Shown here: positions 1 through 7,124 of the stretch, in pieces
Numbering within the stretch: position 1 is the first letter of the stretch
Layout of the letters: every line of letters starts with the position of its first letter
Assembly: GCA_947499275.1 (NCBI GenBank)
Contig: CANMNM010000004.1
Span: 1 to 23,898, forward strand
Direction: 5' to 3'
Length of the DNA stretch: 23,898 bases
Source of the DNA: Actinomycetota bacterium
Lineage (GTDB): Bacteria > Actinomycetota > Actinomycetes > S36-B12
Position numbers and translations under genes: made by a program
The notes under the pieces: model-generated
Databases searched by the model: none
Told to the model about the DNA's origin: nothing
What the model saw: only the letters and a program-made list of their open reading frames with translations

Positions 1-1
1 C

Positions 2-46
2 GGTGGTCCCGGTGGTCCCGGTGGTCCCGGTGGTCCCGGTGGCGGT
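2..46 (+). repeat. GGTGGTCCC tandem repeat in the infB linker
   Basis: Four perfect copies of a 9-base unit (2-37) followed by a degenerate continuation encode Gly-Gly-Pro repeats. The array touches the window edge, so its true copy number is not visible. The 9-base unit keeps the frame whatever the copy number. IF-2 of actinobacteria usually has a low-complexity Gly/Pro/Arg linker here. Confidence 0.85.
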
Positions 47-2005
47 CGCCCCGGTGCACGTCCTGGGGCGCGCGGATCAACGGCCGGCGCGTTTGGGCGG
101 CCTGGAGGCAAGCCTTCACGTGGCCGTAAATCGAAAAGGGCCAAGCGTCAAGAGTTTGACAACATGGAAGCGCCCTCGATGGGTGGGGTGCGTCTGCCTC
201 GAGGAAATGGCGACAGCGTCCGACTTCCACGTGGTGCCAGCTTGACTGACTTTGCTGAGAAGATTGATGCGTCATCGGCCGATTTGGTCAAGGTGCTTAT
301 CGGTCTCGGTGAGATGGTTACAGCCACCCAGTCAATTGATGATGACACATTGCGCTTATTGGGGACCGAACTTAATTTCGTGATCCAAATTGTTTCGCCG
401 GAAGACGAAGACCGAGAACTCTTGGAGACCTATGACCTCGAGTTTGGTGAAGACGAAGGTGAAAATGCTGATCTGGAAGCGCGCCCACCCGTTGTTACGG
501 TCATGGGTCACGTTGACCACGGTAAAACGCGGCTCCTGGATGCAATTCGAAAGACAAATGTTGTTTCAGGTGAAGCCGGTGGAATTACCCAGCACATTGG
601 TGCGTACCAGGTAATCGCGCAGTCACCAACAGGTGAACGACCAATTACTTTCATCGATACACCTGGCCATGAGGCATTCACCGCCATGCGTGCTCGTGGC
701 GCTGAGGTCACCGATATTGCAATTTTGGTGGTAGCAGCCGACGATGGGGTCAAGCCGCAAACAATTGAGGCGCTTAACCACGCTCAGGCAGCGGGAGTGC
801 CAATCGTGGTCGCGGTCAACAAAATTGATAAAGAAGGCGCTGACCCAACGAAGGTTCGTAGTCAACTAACCGAATACGGGTTGGTCGCCGAAGATTTTGG
901 TGGCGACACGATGTTTGTTGACGTGTCCGCTAAAAACAATATGGGCATTGATGAACTCTTGGAAGCTGTGCTGCTAACGGCAGATGCAGCACTCGACCTT
1001 CGCGCTAATCCACATCAAGATGCCCAAGGTGTCGCTATCGAAGCGCACTTAGACCGCGGACGTGGGCCGGTTGCGACCGTGTTGGTTCAGCGCGGAACTT
1101 TGCGTCCCGGAGATTCAATCGTGGCCGGTGATGCCTATGGTCGGGTTCGTGCGATGCTCGACGATCACGGCAACACGGTTGATTTTGCTGGACCCTCGGC
1201 ACCTGTTCAGGTGCTCGGTCTGACTTCGGTGCCGGGAGCTGGAGACAGTTTCTTGGTAGTCAGTGAAGACCGCATTGCCCGCCAAATTGCTCAAACGCGT
1301 CAGGCTCGTGAGCGTAATGCGATGCTGGCAAAGAACCGGGTCAAGCGCTCTTTGGAAGACTTCCTCGAGTCAATAGAGCGTGGGGAAGTCTCAGAACTCA
1401 CGTTGATTCTCAAAGGTGACGTCTCCGGTTCGGTTGAGGCCCTCGAAGACGCCTTGCTCAAGATTGATGTCGGTGAAGAAGTATCACTTCGCGTGATTCA
1501 TCGAGGTGTAGGTGCGATCACAAAGAATGACGTGACGTTGGCTAGTGCCTCGAAGGCCATCATCATCGGATTCAATGTTCGGCCTGAAGGCAAGGTTGCG
1601 GAATTTGCAAATCATGAAGGTGTTGATGTTCGTTTCTACAGCATCATCTACCAGGCAATAGACGAAATCGAGTCGGCGCTTAAGGGAATGCTGAAGCCTG
1701 AATTCGAAGAAGTTCAACTTGGTACCGCTGAAGTGCGTGATGTCTTTAAGTCATCTAAATTCGGAACCGTCGCAGGTTGCTTGGTTCGAAGCGGTGTCGT
1801 TCGTCGAAACAGCAAAGCGAGATTGGTGCGCGACGGTGTCGTCGTCGCAGACAATCTGGCCATTGCGACACTTCGGCGATTCAAAGACGATGCAACCGAG
1901 GTCCGCGAAGGGTTCGAGTGCGGAATCAATCTTGGCTCCTATCAGGATGTCAAGGTCGATGACGTTATCGAAACCTTTGAAATGCGTGAGAAACCACGCA
2001 AGTAG
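2..2005 (+). CDS. infB: translation initiation factor IF-2 (5' end missing)
   Basis: IF-2 is the GTPase that brings initiator tRNA to the 30S subunit and promotes 50S joining. The reading frame is open from base 2 and has no start in the window, so the N-terminus lies upstream; 667 residues are visible. In order one sees a Gly-Gly-Pro repeat and basic linker (residues 1-55), an IF2_N-like segment (LPRGASLTDFAEKI onward), and the G domain. The G domain has P-loop GHVDHGKT (visible residues 169-176), DTPGHEAF, NKID and SAK. The beta-barrel and C-terminal tRNA-binding domains follow, ending EMREKPRK. An internal ATG at 164 is in frame but is not the start, because the same frame continues upstream with typical actinobacterial IF-2 linker sequence. 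rbfA begins 16 bases downstream, the usual infB-rbfA pairing. The identification is certain; only the N-terminal length is unknown. Confidence 0.98.
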   Translation, partial: GGPGGPGGPGGPGGGRPGARPGARGSTAGAFGRPGGKPSRGRKSKRAKRQEFDNMEAPSMGGVRLPRGNGDSVRLPRGASLTDFAEKIDASSADLVKVLIGLGEMVTATQSIDDDTLRLLGTELNFVIQIVSPEDEDRELLETYDLEFGEDEGENADLEARPPVVTVMGHVDHGKTRLLDAIRKTNVVSGEAGGITQHIGAYQVIAQSPTGERPITFIDTPGHEAFTAMRARGAEVTDIAILVVAADDGVKPQTIEALNHAQAAGVPIVVAVNKIDKEGADPTKVRSQLTEYGLVAEDFGGDTMFVDVSAKNNMGIDELLEAVLLTADAALDLRANPHQDAQGVAIEAHLDRGRGPVATVLVQRGTLRPGDSIVAGDAYGRVRAMLDDHGNTVDFAGPSAPVQVLGLTSVPGAGDSFLVVSEDRIARQIAQTRQARERNAMLAKNRVKRSLEDFLESIERGEVSELTLILKGDVSGSVEALEDALLKIDVGEEVSLRVIHRGVGAITKNDVTLASASKAIIIGFNVRPEGKVAEFANHEGVDVRFYSIIYQAIDEIESALKGMLKPEFEEVQLGTAEVRDVFKSSKFGTVAGCLVRSGVVRRNSKARLVRDGVVVADNLAIATLRRFKDDATEVREGFECGINLGSYQDVKVDDVIETFEMREKPRK

Positions 2006-2008
2006 TCC

Positions 2009-2014
2009 AAGGAG
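2009..2014 (+). promoter_or_regulatory. ribosome-binding site that fixes the rbfA start
   Basis: AAGGAG lies 7 bases before the ATG at 2022. It rules out the much longer reading frame that runs back into infB. Confidence 0.8.
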
Positions 2015-2021
2015 AATCACT

Positions 2022-2447
2022 ATGGGAAGTGAAGCGCGAGCACGAAAATTGGCGGATCGAATCAAGGTAATTGTTGCGCAGACTCTTGATATGCGGATCA
2101 AAGATCCTCGACTGGGCTTTATTACGATCACTGATGTGCGTCTTACGGCTGACTTGCGGGATGCCAGTATTTTTTACACGGTGCTCGGCACCGAAGAGGA
2201 ACGAGTGTCAACGGCTGCAGCGCTGGCATCGAGCAAAGGCATGTTGCGCACTGAAGTTGGAAAAGGGACCGGGGTTAAATTCACACCGACCTTGGAGTTC
2301 ATCCTGGATGCAATCCCAGAGAATGCTGCACACGTTGAGCAACTACTCCGGGAAGCCGCTGAGGCAGATGCTCGGGTGCATGCACAGGCTAAAGACGCAA
2401 AATATGCTGGTGAGATAAACCCGTATCGCGAAACTGAAGGCGCTTAG
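2022..2447 (+). CDS. rbfA: 30S ribosome-binding factor A
   Basis: RbfA is a small KH-like protein that binds the 30S subunit and helps mature the 5' end of 16S rRNA. The product is 141 residues, about the family's usual length. The N-terminus reads GSEARARKLADRIK and is followed by KDPRLGFITITDVRLTADLRDASIFY, the conserved RbfA core, then the late ELEFILD-like segment (PTLEFILDAIPENAAHVEQLL). The frame is open further upstream inside infB. The ATG at 2022 is chosen because an AAGGAG ribosome-binding site lies at 2009-2014 and the RbfA homology begins there. It sits between infB and truB, probably in one transcript with infB. Confidence 0.96.
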   Translation: MGSEARARKLADRIKVIVAQTLDMRIKDPRLGFITITDVRLTADLRDASIFYTVLGTEEERVSTAAALASSKGMLRTEVGKGTGVKFTPTLEFILDAIPENAAHVEQLLREAAEADARVHAQAKDAKYAGEINPYRETEGA

Positions 2448-2453
2448 CGAACC

Positions 2454-3389
2454 ATGGCGACGAGCGCCGAAGGGATGAAGGCGCCCGCTGGCTTTGCACT
2501 TGTTAACAAGCCAGCCGGTCTAACTTCCCATGACGTCGTTGCTCGTGCGCGGCGGGTTTTTAAGACCCGCAAAGTCGGTCACGCTGGAACCTTGGACCCG
2601 ATGGCTACCGGCGTGCTGGTACTAGGTGTTAACGCGGGTACCCGGCTGCTTGGGCACTTAAGCCTGTCTGACAAAAGATATGTTGGAACAATTCGACTCG
2701 GTGCAACAAGTTCAACCGATGATGCAGAAGGCGATCTTGGGTCCGTGAGTGATTCGAGCAGCGTAAGTGTTGCAGCCGTGGAAGAGGTGCTGGCAACACT
2801 TCGTGGTGAAATCATGCAACGTCCAAGTTCGGTCAGCGCTATAAAAATTGATGGACAACGCGCCTACGCCCGGGTTCGTAACGGTCAGTTGGTTGAGATT
2901 CCGGAAAGAAAAATTACGGTGTATCAACTCGACATAATCGGCATGGTGCGTGAGGGTGATTTTACCGACATTGAGGTGAGCACCAAGGTTTCATCGGGAA
3001 CCTATATTCGCGCTATTGCGCGTGACCTAGGTGATGTCCTCGGTGTGGGTGGACACTTAACGTCGCTGCGCCGCACATCAATCGGCCCATTTAGCCAAGA
3101 TATGTGCCACGACTTGGAAGATTTGGAAGCGTTAGATGACCCTTGGGTGAACGTACTTCCCCTCGCGAAGATTTCCGAGATGATTTGGCCAATCTTCACG
3201 TTAACCAAGGAGGAGTCCTCAGCGGTACGCATGGGACAACGGATCGCATGGCCTGAAGACTTTGTGCAACCCATGATCGCTTTGATTGATTCCGAAGGTG
3301 AGCTCGCAGCCCTCGCGGAAATGCGCGATTCATCGTGCTCATATATCGCAGTCTTTCCCAGCGGTGTCCGCTCACCAAGTAGCCTTTGA
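2454..3389 (+). CDS. truB: tRNA pseudouridine(55) synthase
   Basis: TruB converts U55 in the T-loop of tRNAs to pseudouridine. The 311-residue product is of usual length. The opening segment is GFALVNKPAGLTSHDVVARAR. The catalytic motif GHAGTLDPMATGVL follows, with the nucleophilic aspartate at residue 48, and then the RYVGTIRLGATSSTDDAEGD segment. Conserved blocks later include QRPSSVSAIKIDGQRAYARVR and VSSGTYIRAIARDLG, followed by a C-terminal PUA-like region. The start at 2454 has only a weak upstream GAAGG at long spacing; an in-frame ATG at 2475 is possible but would leave less N-terminal sequence. The gene lies 6 bases after rbfA and overlaps the start of ribF, as in many actinobacteria. 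Confidence 0.96.
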   Translation: MATSAEGMKAPAGFALVNKPAGLTSHDVVARARRVFKTRKVGHAGTLDPMATGVLVLGVNAGTRLLGHLSLSDKRYVGTIRLGATSSTDDAEGDLGSVSDSSSVSVAAVEEVLATLRGEIMQRPSSVSAIKIDGQRAYARVRNGQLVEIPERKITVYQLDIIGMVREGDFTDIEVSTKVSSGTYIRAIARDLGDVLGVGGHLTSLRRTSIGPFSQDMCHDLEDLEALDDPWVNVLPLAKISEMIWPIFTLTKEESSAVRMGQRIAWPEDFVQPMIALIDSEGELAALAEMRDSSCSYIAVFPSGVRSPSSL

Positions 3390-4294
3390 TCGTGAGCGCT
3401 TCTGGGTCATTGGTGTGTATCGGGATCTTTGATGGTGTTCATCGGGGTCATCAGGCTCTGATTGGCACGGCAAGGAAATTAGCCGATGAATCTGGTCTTG
3501 GGTTGACTATTTGTACATTCGACCCGCATCCATATTCAGTTGTACGACCAGATCAGGTTCCCAAGCTCATTAGTGACATAACGCAGCGCAAGCAATTGCT
3601 CATCCACAACGGTGTCGATCACGTCGAGGTTATTGCCTTTACCCCCGAATTCGCGAGTTTGTCTCCGATCCAGTTTTCCCAGGAGTACCTGAAGGACCGA
3701 CTCAATGCTGCAGCGGTCGTTGTTGGCCGGAATTTCACCTACGGGCGGGCGGTCAGTGGCGATGTGGGCACGCTCACAAGCGATGGAAATCAGTTGGGGT
3801 TCTCAGTCAAGATTTTCGATTTAGTTCAATCAGATGGAACGATCTCTTCAACCCGGATTCGCGAGTTACTGTTATCAGGGAACGTGTCAGCGGCCGCAGA
3901 TCTGTTGGGGAGAAACTTCAGTCTCAGCGGAGAGGTCGTTCAAGGTGACCAACGTGGCCGCGAATTGGGCTATCCAACGGCAAACCTGCAATGGGATGAG
4001 AGCCTGATTGTCCCTGCCGACGGGGTTTATGCCGGATACGTGAACTTGTCAGGGGACCGGCTCCCGGCGGCCATTTCGGTAGGGACTAACCCGCAATTCG
4101 AGGGGAACTCCCAGCGGGTGGAAGCTTATGTACTGGATCGAACCGATCTGGATCTTTATGGGGTGCACATAGGGGTGGAATTCGTCGACCTGATCCGCCC
4201 CCAGGCAGTTTTTGGCAGTCTGGACGACTATTTGACCCAGATCGCCTTAGATGTTGCCGCCATTGCGCAGCGCTTGAACTCCAACCCGAAGTGA
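3386..4294 (+). CDS. ribF: bifunctional riboflavin kinase / FAD synthetase
   Basis: RibF phosphorylates riboflavin to FMN and adenylates FMN to FAD. The N-terminal nucleotidylyltransferase domain shows GIFDGVHRGH (His19 to His22), TFDPHP, the FTYGRAVSGDVGTL segment and ISSTRIRELL. The C-terminal flavokinase domain shows GDQRGRELGYPTAN (PTAN at 197-200) and DGVYAGYV, ending FGSLDDYLTQIALDVAAIAQRL. The start is uncertain. A TTG at 3386 overlaps the truB stop (TTTGA), and a GTG lies at 3392; no clear ribosome-binding site precedes either. A stop at 3380 in this frame excludes anything further upstream. The N-terminus is therefore shorter than in typical actinobacterial RibF, which has about 15 more residues before the nucleotide-binding strand. 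Confidence 0.95.
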   Translation: MIVSASGSLVCIGIFDGVHRGHQALIGTARKLADESGLGLTICTFDPHPYSVVRPDQVPKLISDITQRKQLLIHNGVDHVEVIAFTPEFASLSPIQFSQEYLKDRLNAAAVVVGRNFTYGRAVSGDVGTLTSDGNQLGFSVKIFDLVQSDGTISSTRIRELLLSGNVSAAADLLGRNFSLSGEVVQGDQRGRELGYPTANLQWDESLIVPADGVYAGYVNLSGDRLPAAISVGTNPQFEGNSQRVEAYVLDRTDLDLYGVHIGVEFVDLIRPQAVFGSLDDYLTQIALDVAAIAQRLNSNPK

Positions 4295-4322
4295 GCCACA
4301 GGTGAGGCGGAGGTTGCTTCAC

Positions 4323-4331
4323 TGCTAGGAT
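4323..4331 (+). promoter_or_regulatory. possible extended -10 promoter of rpsO
   Basis: TGC followed by TAGGAT (4326-4331) matches an extended -10 element in the ribF-rpsO gap. No good -35 hexamer is visible at 17 bases. It would give an rpsO leader of about 100 bases. Confidence 0.35.
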
Positions 4332-4347
4332 CGGGGTCCAGACGGTT

Positions 4348-4365
4348 TGGAGGCGGGCGCTTCCA
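4348..4365 (+). other. leader hairpin upstream of rpsO
   Basis: Seven pairs can form between 4348-4354 and 4359-4365, one of them G-U, with a four-base loop. It lies in the untranslated region before rpsO. It could be part of the S15-responsive leader or simply a stabilising stem. Confidence 0.4.
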
Positions 4366-4399
4366 GATTCGTGTCCATGAAATCAATGCCCATGCGCTC

Positions 4400-4437
4400 T
4401 TCCTTCGCGGTTGATCACATGGCGCGCCCGAGAGGAA
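4400..4437 (+). promoter_or_regulatory. hairpin covering the rpsO ribosome-binding site
   Basis: TTCCT (4400-4404) and TCG (4405-4407) pair with AGGAA (4433-4437) and CGA (4429-4431), with one bulged G; GG at 4409-4410 can add pairs with CC at 4427-4428. The 3' arm contains the Shine-Dalgarno sequence of rpsO, so the folded form would block initiation. rpsO leaders are known to be bound by S15 for autoregulation in several phyla. That this one does so is inference. Confidence 0.45.
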
Positions 4438-4440
4438 TAA

Positions 4441-4710
4441 ATGTCACTCGACACTGCAATAAAGCAAGAAATCATCGCAAAATACGGCACGAAGCCAGGG
4501 GACACCGGTTCACCCGAAGTCCAAATAGCGATGTTGAGTCGCCGGATTGAAGACCTCACCGGACACCTCAAGACCCACAAGCACGACCATCACAGTCGCC
4601 GTGGACTTTTGATCATGGTTGGCCAGCGTCGTCGCCTACTCAACTACCTCACAAAAACTGACATTAACCGGTACCGCTCAATTATTGAACGACTCGGTCT
4701 GCGTCGATAA
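4441..4710 (+). CDS. rpsO: 30S ribosomal protein S15
   Basis: S15 is a primary 16S rRNA-binding protein of the 30S platform. The 89-residue product is exactly family length and contains the signature blocks GDTGSPEVQIAMLSRRI, the HLKTHKHDHHSRRGLLIMVGQRRRLLNYL core and the ending YRSIIERLGLRR. An AGAGGAA ribosome-binding site ends 3 bases before the ATG. The neighbouring pnp gene, and the structured leader in front, are the classic rpsO-pnp arrangement. A hairpin terminator follows the stop codon, so rpsO and pnp are probably only partly co-transcribed. Confidence 0.98.
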   Translation: MSLDTAIKQEIIAKYGTKPGDTGSPEVQIAMLSRRIEDLTGHLKTHKHDHHSRRGLLIMVGQRRRLLNYLTKTDINRYRSIIERLGLRR

Positions 4711-4716
4711 CCGTGT

Positions 4717-4765
4717 ATGTGGCGGTATTGATAAAAGTGCCGCCACATCGCGTTGTTTTGTCTTT
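4717..4765 (+). terminator. hairpin terminator after rpsO
   Basis: ATGTGGCGG (4717-4725) and CCGCCACAT (4740-4748) form a perfect 9-pair stem, extendable by a G-U and an A-U pair. The T-rich stretch TTGTTTTGTCTTT follows at 4753-4765. It lies 7 bases after the rpsO stop and before the A/T-rich pnp promoter region. Confidence 0.75.
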
Positions 4766-4769
4766 GCAA

Positions 4770-4798
4770 TTCAAATAAATATCGAAATTAATTAGATA
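4770..4798 (+). promoter_or_regulatory. candidate pnp promoter
   Basis: TTCAAA (4770-4775) and TAGATA (4793-4798) are separated by 17 bases in a markedly A/T-rich patch right after the rpsO terminator. This is a plausible -35/-10 pair that would give pnp its own transcript with a leader of about 120 bases. Confidence 0.45.
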
Positions 4799-4819
4799 CT
4801 TCACGTGCACCGCGGATGT

Positions 4820-4888
4820 CGGTCCTCGGTAGTGGTTTTCGGGTGAGTAACCCCGCGAATCTCGATCGAAGACCGCCGAACATGGCGG
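4820..4888 (+). promoter_or_regulatory. structured pnp 5' leader with two competing stems
   Basis: CGGTC (4820-4824) plus TCG (4826-4828) can pair with CGA (4867-4869) plus GACCG (4871-4875). Alternatively CCGCC (4873-4877) pairs perfectly with GGCGG (4884-4888). The two stems share bases 4873-4875 and cannot both form. pnp leaders in other bacteria carry RNase III-cleaved stems used for PNPase autocontrol; such a role here is inference. Confidence 0.4.
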
Positions 4889-4928
4889 CAGTGCAAGAAG
4901 TGTCTCAACCAATGTAAGGAGACACCCA

Positions 4929-7124
4929 ATGCAATCAAATATTGCATCTGCAAGTGCCGTGATTGATAACGGCTCATTTGGTACGAGAACAATCCGTTTT
5001 GAGACTGGGCGCTTTGCCCGGCAAGCTGCAGGCTCTGTTTGCGCCTATCTCGATGAAGACACGATGCTGCTCAGTGCCACAACAGCTGGAAAGCAGCCAA
5101 AGGATCAATTCGATTTCTTCCCACTCACCGTTGATGTTGAAGAGCGGATGTACTCCGTGGGCCGGATTCCAGGCTCGTTTTTCCGTCGCGAGGGTCGCCC
5201 CAGCGAAGATGCGATCCTGACCTGTCGATTGATCGACCGACCGCTTCGTCCAACTTTCAAAAAAGGCTTGCGTAACGAAGTACAGGTCGTCGTTACGGTC
5301 ATGTCCTTGAATCCCAAGGATCTCTACGACGTTCTTGCAATCAATGCGGCTTCGGCATCAACCCAACTCAGTGGGCTCCCTTTTAGTGGACCAATCGGTG
5401 GCGTTCGTGTTGCATTGATCAGGAATCAATGGGTCGCATTCCCAACACACGAGCAACTCGAAGAAGCCGTTTTTGACATGGTGGTTGCTGGTCGCGTTGC
5501 TGGTGACGATGTCGCAATCATGATGGTGGAAGCCGAAGCAACAGAGCGCACGATTGAACTTGTTGCCGGGGGAGCCACAGCTCCAACCGAGGAAGTCGTG
5601 GCCGAGGGCCTGGATGCTTCCAAGAAGTTCATTAAGGCATTGTGTGATGCACAAAGTGAACTCGCGAAGACCGCTGCAAAGCCGATCGCAGATTTCCCCG
5701 TCTTCCTAGAATACGAAGATGATGCCTATGCAGCAGTTGAGGAAATTGCTGGAAAGCCAGTGACTCAAGCCCTCACAATCCTGTCCAAAGCAGAGCGCGA
5801 GGATCGCCTCGACGAAATCAAAGCCGACGTCATGGCAGCCTTGGGCTCACAATTTGTGGGACGCGAGAAGGAACTCAGTGCGGCTCTGCGTTCAGTGACA
5901 AAGAATTCAGTGCGTCAACGAGTTTTGACCGACGGTGTGCGCATCGACGGCCGTGGATTAGCTGATATTCGTACGCTGTCGGCCGAAGTTGATGTCATTC
6001 CCCGGGTCCATGGATCGGCACTGTTTGAACGTGGCGAGACCCAAATTCTCGGGATCACCACGCTCAACATGCTGCGCATGGAACAACAGCTTGACACCTT
6101 GAATCCAGAGAGTCGTAAGCGTTACATGCACAACTACAACTTCCCACCCTATTCAACGGGTGAGACCGGACGAGTTGGTTCGCCTAAGCGCCGGGAAATT
6201 GGACATGGTGCGCTCGCTGAGCGTGCTCTGGTTCCCGTTCTCCCCACCCGCGAGGAGTTCCCTTACGCGATTCGCCAGGTTTCCGAAGCACTCGGATCCA
6301 ATGGTTCAACGTCAATGGGTTCGGTCTGTGCATCCACAATGTCCCTCCTCAATGCAGGTGTGCCACTCAAAGCTCCCGTTGCTGGAATTGCAATGGGACT
6401 TATTTCTGGCATCGTGGACGGCAAACAGAAGTATGTCGCATTGACCGATATTTTGGGAGCTGAAGATGCCTTCGGTGACATGGACTTTAAGGTCGCCGGA
6501 ACCCGGAACTTTGTTACTGCATTGCAGCTAGATACCAAACTAGATGGAATCCCAGCCGATGTCTTGAAGGGTGCGTTAACACAGGCCCGTGATGCGCGTT
6601 TCACCATCTTGGACGTAATGAATGAAGCAATTGATGCCCCTGACGAAATGGCAGCTACTGCACCGCGAGTTATCTCGGTTACGGTTCCTGTCGACAAGAT
6701 CGGCGAGGTTATTGGGCCCAAGGGCAAAATCATCAACCAGATTCAAGAAGAAACTGGCGCTGATATCACGATCGAAGATGACGGCACCATTTACATTGGC
6801 GCCGTTGACGGTCCTTCGGCTGAAGCTGCTCGAGCCATGATCAACCAAATTGCGAATCCAACAATGCCTGAGGTTGGCGAGCGTTACCTGGGAACGGTTG
6901 TGAAAACGGCAGCATTTGGTGCCTTCATCTCACTGGTACCGGGCAAAGATGGACTTCTGCACATCTCCGAAATCAAGAAATTTGCTGGCAAAGGCCGAAT
7001 TGAGAACGTAGAAGAAGTTCTCAAGGTGGGTGACAAGATTCAGGTTGAAATTAAGGAGATTGATCCCCGCGGGAAACTATCCTTGATCACAGTTGCTGCC
7101 GAAGGCGCCGACGCGGCGGAATAA
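4929..7124 (+). CDS. pnp: polyribonucleotide nucleotidyltransferase (PNPase)
   Basis: PNPase degrades RNA 3' to 5' by phosphorolysis and can also add 3' tails. The 731-residue product has the full architecture. The first RNase PH-like domain contains PGSFFRREGRPSEDA and RLIDRPLRPTF. It is followed by a helical linker, and then the second RNase PH domain from about residue 338 (RIDGRGLADIRTL, FERGETQ, YNFPPYSTGE, GSNGSTSMGSVCAS). The metal-site segment GDMDFKVAGT lies near 515-525, a KH domain near 594 (VIGPKGKIINQI), and an S1 domain from about 650 to 720 (FGAFISLVPGKDGLLHISEI). AAGGAG at 4916-4921 sits 7 bases before the ATG. The stop codon overlaps the start of the M16 peptidase gene. Confidence 0.98.
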   Translation: MQSNIASASAVIDNGSFGTRTIRFETGRFARQAAGSVCAYLDEDTMLLSATTAGKQPKDQFDFFPLTVDVEERMYSVGRIPGSFFRREGRPSEDAILTCRLIDRPLRPTFKKGLRNEVQVVVTVMSLNPKDLYDVLAINAASASTQLSGLPFSGPIGGVRVALIRNQWVAFPTHEQLEEAVFDMVVAGRVAGDDVAIMMVEAEATERTIELVAGGATAPTEEVVAEGLDASKKFIKALCDAQSELAKTAAKPIADFPVFLEYEDDAYAAVEEIAGKPVTQALTILSKAEREDRLDEIKADVMAALGSQFVGREKELSAALRSVTKNSVRQRVLTDGVRIDGRGLADIRTLSAEVDVIPRVHGSALFERGETQILGITTLNMLRMEQQLDTLNPESRKRYMHNYNFPPYSTGETGRVGSPKRREIGHGALAERALVPVLPTREEFPYAIRQVSEALGSNGSTSMGSVCASTMSLLNAGVPLKAPVAGIAMGLISGIVDGKQKYVALTDILGAEDAFGDMDFKVAGTRNFVTALQLDTKLDGIPADVLKGALTQARDARFTILDVMNEAIDAPDEMAATAPRVISVTVPVDKIGEVIGPKGKIINQIQEETGADITIEDDGTIYIGAVDGPSAEAARAMINQIANPTMPEVGERYLGTVVKTAAFGAFISLVPGKDGLLHISEIKKFAGKGRIENVEEVLKVGDKIQVEIKEIDPRGKLSLITVAAEGADAAE

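Noticed and set aside
1719..2021. An rbfA frame 100 residues longer, starting inside infB.
   Set aside because: It overlaps the conserved IF-2 C-terminus; RbfA homology and the AAGGAG site both begin at 2009-2022.
4347..4550. A 67-codon plus-strand frame covering the rpsO leader and start.
   Set aside because: It is out of phase with rpsO, rich in Arg/His without domain features, and overlaps a certain ribosomal protein gene.
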